Below are positions 1 to 5,813 of a stretch of 10,253 nucleotides of DNA, piece by piece. The position numbers were made by a program, and so were the translations under genes. This stretch comes from JAYSRU01 sp043720875. GTDB taxonomy: Bacteria > Bacteroidota > Bacteroidia > Flavobacteriales_D > Crocinitomicaceae. The notes under the pieces were generated by a model. It worked only from the letters and a program-made list of their open reading frames with translations, did no database searches and was not told where the DNA came from. Where the stretch lies: the NCBI GenBank assembly GCA_043720875.1, contig JAYSRU010000192.1, positions 1 through 10,253 of the forward strand, in the 5' to 3' direction. Numbering within the stretch: the first letter of the stretch is position 1; each line of letters opens with the position of its first letter.

Positions 1-1
1 G

Positions 2-130
2 TACCAATATTTCACCGAAGCGGATATGACTAAATTGATCGGTCAAGGTTACACCACTCCATTTTATACATTGGAAGAAGGAGTTGAAGATTACGTGAAG
101 AACTATCTGATTGGGACGCGTTATTATTGA
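2..130 (+). CDS. hldD: ADP-L-glycero-D-manno-heptose 6-epimerase, C-terminal end only
   Basis: Only the last 42 codons and the stop are inside the window; the gene begins upstream. The residues read YQYFTEADMTKLIGQGY, then a proline-phenylalanine pair and TLEEGVEDYVKNYL. This matches the end of HldD/RfaD enzymes, where a YQxFTxAD motif is followed by GYxxPF and a TxxEGVxxY helix. The family is an NADP-dependent extended short-chain dehydrogenase that epimerises ADP-D-glycero-heptose to the L form for the LPS inner core, in the cytoplasm. The Rossmann fold and catalytic residues are off the edge, so intactness cannot be judged. The stop overlaps the -33 element proposed for rluF. Other nucleotide-sugar epimerases are possible but fit the tail less well. 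Confidence 0.82.
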   Translation, partial: YQYFTEADMTKLIGQGYTTPFYTLEEGVEDYVKNYLIGTRYY

Positions 131-154
131 TTCTCTTTAATTTCTTTACCTTTG
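127..154 (+). promoter_or_regulatory. Bacteroidota-type promoter for rluF
   Basis: TTG at 127-129, a 17-base spacer, then TACCTTTG at 147-154, a perfect match to the Bacteroidota -33/-7 pattern (TTG, 17-23 bases, TAnnTTTG). Transcription would start near 159-161, about 12 bases before the ATG at 172. The -33 element overlaps the hldD stop codon, so rluF can be transcribed separately although only 41 bases divide the genes. Confidence 0.65.
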
Positions 155-171
155 TCAAAATAAAAAACCCA

Positions 172-1239
172 ATGTTAGAATCCATTCGTCTTAATAAATA
201 CATCAGTGAAAGTGGAATGTGTTCGCGTCGTGAAGCAGATCGCTTAATCGAAAAAGGCATGGTGAAGATTAACGGTAATGTTGCTTCCGTGGGTAGCGTT
301 GTAAAAAAACGTGACAAGGTTATGGTAAATGGAATGTTTATCGAACCAAAAAAAGAGGAACATGCGGTTTATTTGGCATTCAACAAACCTGTTGGAATTA
401 CGAGTACAACAGACGCGTCGGATAAAAGTAATATCATCGATTACATTTCTTACGGAGAACGAATTTTCCCGATCGGACGATTGGATAAAGATTCACAAGG
501 CTTGATATTGTTGACCAGTAATGGAGACATTGTAAACCAAATTTTGCGTGCGGGTAATAAGCATGAAAAAGAATATTTGGTGACAGTAGATAAATTGTTA
601 ACGCCACAGATTATTGAGAAAATGGCAACGGGTGTCCCGATTTTAGGACAAGTGACCAAGAAATGTAAAGTGGTTCAGGTTACACCAACCATCTTTAGTA
701 TTACGTTAATTCAAGGATTGAACCGACAAATTAGAAGAATGTGTGAACATTTTGGCTTTGAAGTGGTGAAGTTAGAACGCACAAGGATCATGCATTTGGA
801 GTTAAAAGGACTTGGTTTAGGTGAACACAGAGAATTGCATTACGAAGAAATTGAAGGATTATTCGCGAAATTGGAAGGGAGTAGAAGTGACAGTTCAAAA
901 TCGAACCGAAACGATGCTATTGCTAAACAAAAAGCGGAAGTTGAACAAACTAAATTGCTTAAAAAAATAACTGCTGCCAAAAAGGAAGTGGTTGAAAATG
1001 CTGAGCCAAGCAAGGCACAGTTGGAATATGAGCACATGATGAAAATTGCACGTGCGAAAGAATTTAAAAACCGTAAACCAACTTCAAAAGGTCCAAAGTC
1101 TACTCAAAATGTTCAGTTTGCGAATGCACAGCGTTCGGCAAAAGGGAATGGTAAAAAAGTGGAGCCAAAAGCAAGCGCAGCTAAACCGCCAAAGAAAAGT
1201 GGAAACAGAGTGAGCACGGTGAAAGGAAAGAAACAATAA
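172..1239 (+). CDS. rluF: 23S rRNA pseudouridine synthase RluF (RsuA/RluB/E/F family)
   Basis: 355 residues. RluF converts a uridine in 23S rRNA (position 2604 in E. coli) to pseudouridine; the E. coli enzyme also acts on tRNA-Tyr. Residues 5-50 form an S4 RNA-binding domain (RLNKYISESGMCSRREAD). The catalytic domain follows: ALNKP-like FNKPVGI near 70-76, GRLDKDSQG at 102-110 with D105 as predicted nucleophile, LRAGNKHEKEYLVTVD at 125-140, and GLNRQIRRMCEHFG at 182-195. The HEKEYLVTV and VTKKCKV segments point to RluF rather than RluB or RsuA. From about residue 236 a Lys/Ala/Ser-rich basic tail of about 120 residues replaces the shorter basic tail of the E. coli protein; it is probably disordered and RNA-binding. 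The ATG at 172 is preferred over an in-frame TTG at 127 because family members begin a few residues before RLNKY and the promoter lies between the two. Confidence 0.93.
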   Translation: MLESIRLNKYISESGMCSRREADRLIEKGMVKINGNVASVGSVVKKRDKVMVNGMFIEPKKEEHAVYLAFNKPVGITSTTDASDKSNIIDYISYGERIFPIGRLDKDSQGLILLTSNGDIVNQILRAGNKHEKEYLVTVDKLLTPQIIEKMATGVPILGQVTKKCKVVQVTPTIFSITLIQGLNRQIRRMCEHFGFEVVKLERTRIMHLELKGLGLGEHRELHYEEIEGLFAKLEGSRSDSSKSNRNDAIAKQKAEVEQTKLLKKITAAKKEVVENAEPSKAQLEYEHMMKIARAKEFKNRKPTSKGPKSTQNVQFANAQRSAKGNGKKVEPKASAAKPPKKSGNRVSTVKGKKQ

Positions 1240-1267
1240 TTTCGGACTGAATTACAACAATTTTTAC

Positions 1268-2230
1268 TCAATCTAAATTTAAACCTCCAATAAAAAATAG
1301 CCTATCCTTGCGGCGATTTGCTTTCGAAAACGTTGGGTTGCCCTCTTTATCCAACATGGGGTAATTAGCAGTTCTATTTACTTTTGTGCTCGGAATAAAA
1401 CTCAAATCGTGAAACAACTTGTTTTGAAATCCATTGCGGATCACTTCTGAATCAATACCAATTTTAGCGCCCAATTGATGCAAGTTGGTTATTTGTTGTG
1501 CCACGCCAATGTAAAAAATTCCATGACTCGTTTTGCCGTATACAGAATGACATAAATTTTTAAAGGTACAATTTTGCGTGCTATCAAAAGCACTCGAAAC
1601 GCCTCTGGTGTTTCCGGTCCACAGGTTAATGCCAAGTTGAAAATGAGTTAATTGTTGAACGTGATTCACGATAGTGGGTTGTGAATATTGAACAAATACG
1701 GACCCTGTGCGAAAACGATCAGATCCTTGACCAGCAAAAATGTCGTTTTCAAAATAAATTCGAGTTCTTTCAATAAACAAACTAAATGCACCGCTGCGTT
1801 GAGAAGAATTGGTGTTATCTAAAAACCAAATGTAAGTATAGCCTAATCCAAATTGCTGCGTTGACAAACGATTGAGGGTGTAGATCGGTATTTCTTCGAT
1901 TCCATTTTTTTTGCCAGCATAGAACTGCAAGCCTACTGTGTTTTTACTTTGAACAAAATGTTTTCGTGTACCCAGTGCGGTGAAGTTGTAGTCGAAGTTG
2001 CTGCCAGCATGCGCAACTGCAAAATCCTTTCGGTAAGCAAGTCCAAGGTTGAATCCGATTTTATTAATGGGACAACCGAGGGTGATGTTTGCACTTAAGC
2101 CAAATGAAAAACCATTGGCTTGGTAACTCTGTGCGTATAGTTGGAAAGTGGAACAAACGAAAAAAATACCCAAAATTTGAGTAGTCAATATGGTTCGAAA
2201 AGAAAATCGTTTTGAATCGCCTTTTTTCAT
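1268..2230 (-). CDS. Uncharacterised secreted or outer-membrane barrel-like protein
   Basis: 320 residues from the ATG at 2230. An in-frame ATG at 2254 would add eight residues before MKKGD. I prefer 2230 because it gives a clean signal peptide: basic MKKGDSKRFSFR, a hydrophobic stretch at about 13-29, and a cleavage site near QLYA/Q at 33-34. The mature part is rich in short alternating hydrophobic strands, Gly and aromatics (FSFGLSANITL, KIGFNLGLAY, GLQFYAG, FGLGYTYIWF, FQLGINLW, IFYIGVAQQ), as in an outer-membrane beta-barrel, and ends in FFIGGLNLD. A distinctive block at 160-176 reads FENDIFAGQGSDRFRTG. It recalls the END...D-R-x-T motif of LpxR-type lipid A deacylases (DUF2219) and also Bacteroidota proteins annotated with toxin type 23 domains; I cannot confirm either. 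The gene converges on rluF with a 28-base gap and stands alone beside a repeat-rich spacer. Function unknown. Confidence 0.75.
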   Translation of the reverse strand: MKKGDSKRFSFRTILTTQILGIFFVCSTFQLYAQSYQANGFSFGLSANITLGCPINKIGFNLGLAYRKDFAVAHAGSNFDYNFTALGTRKHFVQSKNTVGLQFYAGKKNGIEEIPIYTLNRLSTQQFGLGYTYIWFLDNTNSSQRSGAFSLFIERTRIYFENDIFAGQGSDRFRTGSVFVQYSQPTIVNHVQQLTHFQLGINLWTGNTRGVSSAFDSTQNCTFKNLCHSVYGKTSHGIFYIGVAQQITNLHQLGAKIGIDSEVIRNGFQNKLFHDLSFIPSTKVNRTANYPMLDKEGNPTFSKANRRKDRLFFIGGLNLD

Positions 2231-2280
2231 TGCGTGACAAATATAAGAAATCATTGTTGTCCGATTAAAATAATAATTCT

Positions 2281-2412
2281 ACAAGCGTCGCCTGTAATTT
2301 TTACTTTTCTTACCTCGACTGTACGGGCTGCCTGCCCTAGTCTTCGTCTTCACAAGCTTTCGCTTATTCTTGCTTGATCAAAAAGAAAAGTAACAACTTA
2401 GCGAAGCGTTTC
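2281..2412 (-). repeat. Fold-back intergenic repeat, copy 1
   Basis: The outer arms are an imperfect inverted repeat containing a perfect 10-base core, TTACTTTTCT at 2301-2310 against AGAAAAGTAA at 2384-2393 (12 of 13 if extended to 2298 and 2396). Further out, 2283-2292 and 2401-2410 also pair loosely. Near the centre, 2346-2370 carries a core (gtcttcacaagcttt and on) shared with copy 2, and CAAGC at 2353-2357 can pair with GCTTG at 2372-2376. No long reading frame survives. The strand is arbitrary, chosen to match the fragmentary reading LVKTK common to both copies. From memory, such sequences recur between genes in Bacteroidota genomes; copy number cannot be tested here. Confidence 0.6.
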
Positions 2413-2462
2413 ATGAAGACAAATCTAAAAAAAATAAAAAACTGAATAAAAGAAAAAATCAA

Positions 2463-2642
2463 GGCTGTAAATTTCGACCTTGAATTCTACCAACATTACG
2501 AACGTGAAACCGAAACTCACTTCGTTCAAACTCTCCTTCACAATACGACCTACCCGGTCTTTGTTTAGTCTTCACAAGCTTTTCGCTTGTTCTCACTATG
2601 TTCTTCATTTGTCTTGAATTCCTACGGTTGAGATTTAATGCC
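2463..2642 (-). repeat. Fold-back intergenic repeat, copy 2
   Basis: A roughly 180-base imperfect palindrome. The end 2463-2487 matches the reverse complement of 2616-2642 at about 19 of 25 positions, both arms containing GAATTC (2482-2487 and 2616-2621), and weaker similarity continues inward. The core at 2568-2593 is the same as 2346-2370 of copy 1 with one substitution and one inserted T. A 62-codon open frame across the element on the - strand (TTG start) contains LVKTKQRPG and FERSEFRFH. I treat it as repeat sequence read through by chance, not a gene. Confidence 0.6.
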
Positions 2643-2863
2643 AACAAAATGATTGAGATTTTTCAACCAATTTTAGATTTTAAGTAGATCAACAAAATAA
2701 CATTCTCAAACTATTAATTTCATCTACTTTATAATCTCTCATAAATGGATTAGTTAATAAAGTGATTGTTAATTGTTTTGATATGCAGTTAATCATTTTC
2801 AATTTTAAGCGATCATAGCGATAAATAAAAAACACGGGCTTGTGTCAAGTATATAAATCAAAA
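2643..2863. other. AT-rich gene-free spacer
   Basis: No open frame with coding character on either strand and no recognisable RNA gene. Minor structure only: AAGTAGAT (2682-2689) can pair with ATCTACTT (2722-2729) across a 32-base loop, CAACAAAAT occurs twice (2642-2650 and 2690-2698), and ACAC/GTGT arms flank a GGGCTT loop at 2832-2845. None is strong enough to name. Confidence 0.5.
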
Positions 2864-2985
2864 TAAGGTTTGCTAGAGACAGCGATTAAAAGAAGGAGGA
2901 GGTGTAGCCTTGATAGCAGTGAAACTCATTCCATTTTTTCGATGGAATAGTGAAGCGTATAGCAAGAATTCGCTACCCAAAGTCT
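2864..2985 (+). repeat. Structured repeat-like or RNA-like element
   Basis: A stretch of more mixed composition than its AT-rich flanks, with several nested pairings: ATTCCAT (2928-2934) with ATGGAAT (2942-2948) closing a 7-base loop; GTAGC (2904-2908) with GCTAC (2972-2976) enclosing it; and AGCG (2954-2957) with CGCT (2971-2974) as an alternative. AGTGAA occurs on both sides of the central hairpin (2918-2923 and 2949-2954). A weak promoter-like pair, TTG at 2840-2842 and TAAGGTTTG at 2864-2872, precedes it with a 21-base gap. No reading frame is sustained. It resembles, from memory, dispersed elements seen between Bacteroidota genes; a small RNA is the alternative. Confidence 0.4.
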
Positions 2986-3032
2986 AAAACACAAACGAAT
3001 TTGCGCAGTGAGAATGGCTTGCGTATAAAAAC

Positions 3033-3062
3033 TTGTCGAAACCTTAATTTAATGTACCTTTG
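3033..3062 (+). promoter_or_regulatory. Bacteroidota-type promoter for fabI
   Basis: TTG at 3033-3035, a 19-base spacer and TACCTTTG at 3055-3062 match the phylum's -33/-7 pattern exactly, with the same -7 octamer as at rluF. Transcription should start near 3067-3069, leaving a leader of about 37 bases. The leader holds a small hairpin (ATCCG 3073-3077 with CGGAT 3086-3090) and an A-rich stretch before the ATG, with no Shine-Dalgarno sequence, as is usual in this phylum. Confidence 0.75.
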
Positions 3063-3104
3063 TGCAAATCAAATCCGTAAAAATTCGGATCTAAAATAAA
3101 TAAA

Positions 3105-3917
3105 ATGGCTTTCAATTTACTAAAAGGAAAAAGAGGAATTATTTTTGGAGCACTTAACGATCAATCTATTGCTTGGAAAGTTGCACAACGTTGTCATGAA
3201 GAAGGTGCTACCTTCGTTTTGAGTAATGCTCCTATTGCAATGAGAATGGGTGAAATTAATAATTTGGCTGCCGCTACAGGCGCTACAGTTATCCCTGCGG
3301 ATGCTACAAGTGTTGAAGATTTAGCTAATTTGGTTACGCAAGCGCAAGAAATATTAGGGGGTAAAATTGATTTCGTTTTACATTCGATTGGGATGTCTCC
3401 AAACGTAAGAAAAGGGAAGCATTACACAGAAAATGATTATAAATATTACCAACAAACCATGGATGTTTCTGCAATTTCATTGCACAAAACATTGGCTGAA
3501 TTATACAAACAAGATGCATTAAGTGAATGGGGATCTGTTGTTGCGCTAACGTATATCGCTGCACAACGTATTTTCCCTGATTACAACGATATGGCAGATG
3601 CTAAATCATTGTTAGAATCAATCACCCGTTCATTCGGTTACCATTATGGTATGAAAAACAAAGTGCGTATAAATACAATTTCTCAATCGCCAACGGTTAC
3701 TACTGCTGGTCAAGGAATTAAAGGATTCACTGAATTTATTAATTTCTCTGAGCAAATGTCGCCACTTGGAAATGCTTCGGCAATTGCTTGTGCTGATTAT
3801 TGTGTGAGTATGTTTTCAGACTTAACACGTTATGTAACGATGCAAAATCTTTTCCACGATGGAGGATTTAGCAATACAGGTGTTACGCAACAAGTTATTG
3901 AAAAATTCGGAGAGTAA
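3105..3917 (+). CDS. fabI: Enoyl-[acyl-carrier-protein] reductase (NADH), FabI
   Basis: 270 residues, the normal FabI length (E. coli 262). It carries out the last reduction of each type II fatty acid elongation cycle, reducing trans-2-enoyl-ACP with NAD(P)H in the cytoplasm. The N-terminus has the divergent FabI nucleotide-binding loop (GIIFGALNDQSIAWKVAQ at 11-28), and LHSIGMSP at 92-99 is the FabI form of the cofactor-binding segment. The active site follows the FabI spacing: Y150, Y160 and K167 in ALTYIAAQRIFPDYNDMADAK, aligning with Y146, Y156 and K163 of E. coli. A substrate-loop region (TTAGQGIKGFTEF, 199-211) and the C-terminal HDGGFSNTG complete the short-chain dehydrogenase fold. 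This is the triclosan-target type, not FabV or FabK; drug sensitivity is not inferred. It has its own promoter and is probably monocistronic, with a strong hairpin 56 bases after the stop. Confidence 0.96.
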   Translation: MAFNLLKGKRGIIFGALNDQSIAWKVAQRCHEEGATFVLSNAPIAMRMGEINNLAAATGATVIPADATSVEDLANLVTQAQEILGGKIDFVLHSIGMSPNVRKGKHYTENDYKYYQQTMDVSAISLHKTLAELYKQDALSEWGSVVALTYIAAQRIFPDYNDMADAKSLLESITRSFGYHYGMKNKVRINTISQSPTVTTAGQGIKGFTEFINFSEQMSPLGNASAIACADYCVSMFSDLTRYVTMQNLFHDGGFSNTGVTQQVIEKFGE

Positions 3918-3973
3918 TATTTTTCTTTTGCCACACAAGTTCAAAAGGAAACTGTTAATACAACACTAAACTA

Positions 3974-4005
3974 AATTAAAGCTTGTCATTTGACGAGCTT
4001 TAATT
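3974..4005 (+). terminator. Long perfect hairpin after fabI, probable terminator
   Basis: AATTAAAGCT (3974-3983) pairs perfectly with AGCTTTAATT (3996-4005), and the stem continues inward through a T-G wobble and GTC/GAC, giving about 14 pairs and a 4-base loop. The 3' side ends in TTTAATT and is followed by GTTT, a loose U-rich tail. It suits an intrinsic terminator for fabI. Because it ends only 38 bases before the helicase ATG, it could instead lie in that gene's leader and act as a structured 5' UTR. Confidence 0.6.
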
Positions 4006-4043
4006 GTTTAAAAGCCCAACTAAGTATTGGCAATAGAGTAACT

Positions 4044-5348
4044 ATGGAAAAAGCGAAACCTGAAGCACCAGCTTTAGAAAATACACCAGCGGTAGAGGTC
4101 GTAACTGCCTTAGAAACAAAAAAGTTCACTGAACTTGGCTTAAATGATTCATTGCTTGAAGCATTGGATTATATGGGGTTTCATACGGCTACTCCCATTC
4201 AAACACAAGCAATTCCAGAAATTATTGCTGGCCGAGATATTATTGGTTGTGCGCAAACTGGAACGGGTAAAACGGCTGCTTTTATATTGCCAATTTTGCA
4301 TAAAATTACGGGCAAAGAAGATACAAATATCAATACATTAATTGTTGTCCCAACACGAGAACTTGCCATTCAAATTGAACAAGAAATACAAGGTTTAAGC
4401 TACTTTGTGTCGGTTGGATCGATCGCGATTTATGGTGGGGGTGACGGAAAAAATTGGGAAGACCAAAAAAGAGTACTTAAATCGGGTACGGATATCATTG
4501 TTGCAACGCCTGGAAAATTATTGAGCCATTTGAATATGGGTTATGTGAATTTCAAACATTTGAAGCATTTGGTGTTGGATGAAGCGGACAAGATGTTGGA
4601 CATGGGATTTACGGATGATTTGAATAAAATATTTTCATTTCTCCCTGAGACTAGACAAACCTTACTTTTCAGCGCTACAATGGCGCCAAAAATTAGAGGT
4701 TTAGCCGAGAAAATATTGAAGAATCCTGTGCAAATAACGTTGGCAATGTCTAAACCCGCAGCAGGGGTTTCACAAAACGTATATTTAACTTTTGACAACC
4801 AAAAGAATGAAGTTTTACGGCACATTATTAACGAACGCAAAGAATATGACAGCATCATAATTTTTACTTCTGCTAAAAGCAAAGTCAATGAAATTGTTGG
4901 TGCCTTGCGCAAATTTGGATTTAAAGCGCAAGGAATTTCGAGTAATTTGGATCAAGCTGCGCGAGAAGAGGTGTTGATTGGTTTCCGTTCAAAACGTATT
5001 CGAATTCTAGTTGCCACCGATGTTATGAGTCGTGGTATTGATATCAAGGAAATCAACATGGTAATTAATTACGATGCACCGCATGATGCTGAGGATTATG
5101 TACACAGAATTGGTCGTACAGCGAGAGCAAATACCAAAGGTGAAGCATATACCTTGATTAATGAAAAAGACATGTTGCGCTTCGATCGAATTGAAAAATT
5201 AATTGAAATGAATATCCCACGTTGCGTAATGCCGGAAGCATTAGGTGCTGGTCCGGAATGGAATCCTAAAAAGCCAAAATTTGCCGGTGGAAATAGTGGT
5301 GGAAGTGGCAGTAAAAAACCTTTTTTCAAAAAGAAACCGAAGGCGTAG
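4044..5348 (+). CDS. DEAD-box ATP-dependent RNA helicase
   Basis: 434 residues. It unwinds RNA using ATP; bacterial relatives (RhlE, CshA, DeaD) act in ribosome assembly, RNA decay and cold adaptation, and the partner cannot be told here. All core motifs are present in order: Q motif with F28 and GFHTATPIQ at 45-53, motif I AQTGTGKT 70-77, Ia PTREL 103-107, Ib TPGK 155-158, II DEAD 179-182, III SAT 210-212, IV IIFTSAK 272-278, V ATDVMSRGIDI 324-334 and VI HRIGRTAR 354-361. A Gly/Ser-rich linker and a Lys-rich end (KKPFFKKKPKA) form a short basic RNA-binding tail, shorter than in RhlE and without the DeaD C-terminal RNA-binding domain. The ATG at 4044 is chosen over an in-frame TTG at 3990, which falls inside the fabI hairpin and adds 18 residues unlike helicase N-termini. 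I see no matching promoter. Confidence 0.93.
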   Translation: MEKAKPEAPALENTPAVEVVTALETKKFTELGLNDSLLEALDYMGFHTATPIQTQAIPEIIAGRDIIGCAQTGTGKTAAFILPILHKITGKEDTNINTLIVVPTRELAIQIEQEIQGLSYFVSVGSIAIYGGGDGKNWEDQKRVLKSGTDIIVATPGKLLSHLNMGYVNFKHLKHLVLDEADKMLDMGFTDDLNKIFSFLPETRQTLLFSATMAPKIRGLAEKILKNPVQITLAMSKPAAGVSQNVYLTFDNQKNEVLRHIINERKEYDSIIIFTSAKSKVNEIVGALRKFGFKAQGISSNLDQAAREEVLIGFRSKRIRILVATDVMSRGIDIKEINMVINYDAPHDAEDYVHRIGRTARANTKGEAYTLINEKDMLRFDRIEKLIEMNIPRCVMPEALGAGPEWNPKKPKFAGGNSGGSGSKKPFFKKKPKA

Positions 5349-5362
5349 ACGTTTTTTTAGTT

Positions 5363-5434
5363 GGGCGCCTAATCGGGCTTTCCGTTATATTTCCAATTGA
5401 AAAAATTGGAAGATGCCACTGCAATCCCGGGCGC
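5363..5434. repeat. Hairpin-bearing intergenic repeat-like element
   Basis: Central stem TTCCAATT (5391-5398) with AATTGGAA (5404-5411) around a GAAAA loop, flanked by GC-rich arms: GCGCC (5364-5368) can pair with GGCGC (5430-5434), and CGGG (5374-5377) with CCCG (5427-5430). The arms are far richer in GC than the surrounding AT-rich spacer. The arrangement (gggcgc, cgggctttccg, a variable hairpin, then gatgccactgcaatccc) resembles a dispersed intergenic sequence I remember from Bacteroidota genomes. It lies between the helicase and rhodanese genes and may also end helicase transcription. Confidence 0.5.
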
Positions 5435-5481
5435 AGTTTTTACTTCGATCTCCTTAATTTATTTTACAAAACAAGTCGTAC

Positions 5482-5799
5482 ATGAAACAATTTTTTAAAA
5501 ATATTTTTTCACCAGAAAAGAAAGTCGATTTTGCGGCTTTGGTTAAAAATGGAGCCACGATTGTAGATGTACGCACGGCCGATGAATTTGCATTTGGTCA
5601 TATCGAAAATGCAGTAAATATTCCGTTAGATCAAATTGAATCCGGAGTTGCCGGCATTGAAGACAAGGATGCGGTAGTAATTTTGTGCTGTGCTTCAGGT
5701 AGCCGCAGCGCATATGCATTGAGCTTGTTAAAAGCACAAGGTTTTACTCATTTGTACAATGGTGCAGGTTGGAGAAACTTACAGCAGGAGATAAAGTAA
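5482..5799 (+). CDS. Single-domain rhodanese-like protein
   Basis: 105 residues, one rhodanese domain with no signal peptide, so cytoplasmic. Such proteins carry a persulfide on an active cysteine and pass sulfur to acceptors; the physiological acceptor is unknown here. Visible features are the DVRTADEF segment at 29-36, GHIENAVNIP at 39-48, and the active-site loop C70-A-S-G-S-R-S76, fitting the CxxGxRS pattern of GlpE/PspE-like single-domain sulfurtransferases. C69 directly precedes the active cysteine, giving a CC pair. GAGWRNL near the end is the usual closing motif of this group. It starts at an ATG without a ribosome binding site and no clear promoter is visible in the 133 bases upstream, part of which is the hairpin repeat. 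It is convergent with lnt, with 6 bases between the stop codons. Confidence 0.9.
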   Translation: MKQFFKNIFSPEKKVDFAALVKNGATIVDVRTADEFAFGHIENAVNIPLDQIESGVAGIEDKDAVVILCCASGSRSAYALSLLKAQGFTHLYNGAGWRNLQQEIK

Positions 5800-5813
5800 G
5801 CTAGCTTAAGCTT
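5798..5813. terminator. Small hairpin at the rhodanese/lnt convergence, possible terminator
   Basis: AAGCT (5798-5802) can pair with AGCTT (5809-5813) around a 6-base loop, followed on the + strand by a short T run. Two overlapping perfect palindromes (5798-5807 and 5803-5812) make up the segment. The stem is only 5 pairs and starts within the rhodanese stop codon, so a terminator role is weakly supported. Confidence 0.22.

Noticed and set aside
127..171. TTG start for rluF adding 15 residues
   Set aside because: The extension covers the promoter -7 box and has no counterpart in RluF proteins, which begin just before RLNKY.
2238..2245. TATATTTG on the - strand as -7 box for the uncharacterised exported protein
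   Set aside because: No TTG lies 17-23 bases upstream, and a start here would leave almost no leader before the ATG at 2230. Possible but too weak to list.
2459..2647. A 62-codon open frame on the - strand in the spacer before fabI
   Set aside because: It spans the fold-back repeat almost exactly, starts at TTG and has no promoter. Its codons are explained by the palindrome.
2864..2985. tRNA or known riboswitch
   Set aside because: No cloverleaf, no CCA-type end and no recognised aptamer core could be found.
3990..4043. TTG start for the DEAD-box helicase
   Set aside because: It lies inside the hairpin after fabI and adds residues unlike helicase N-termini; ATG at 4044 is the natural start.
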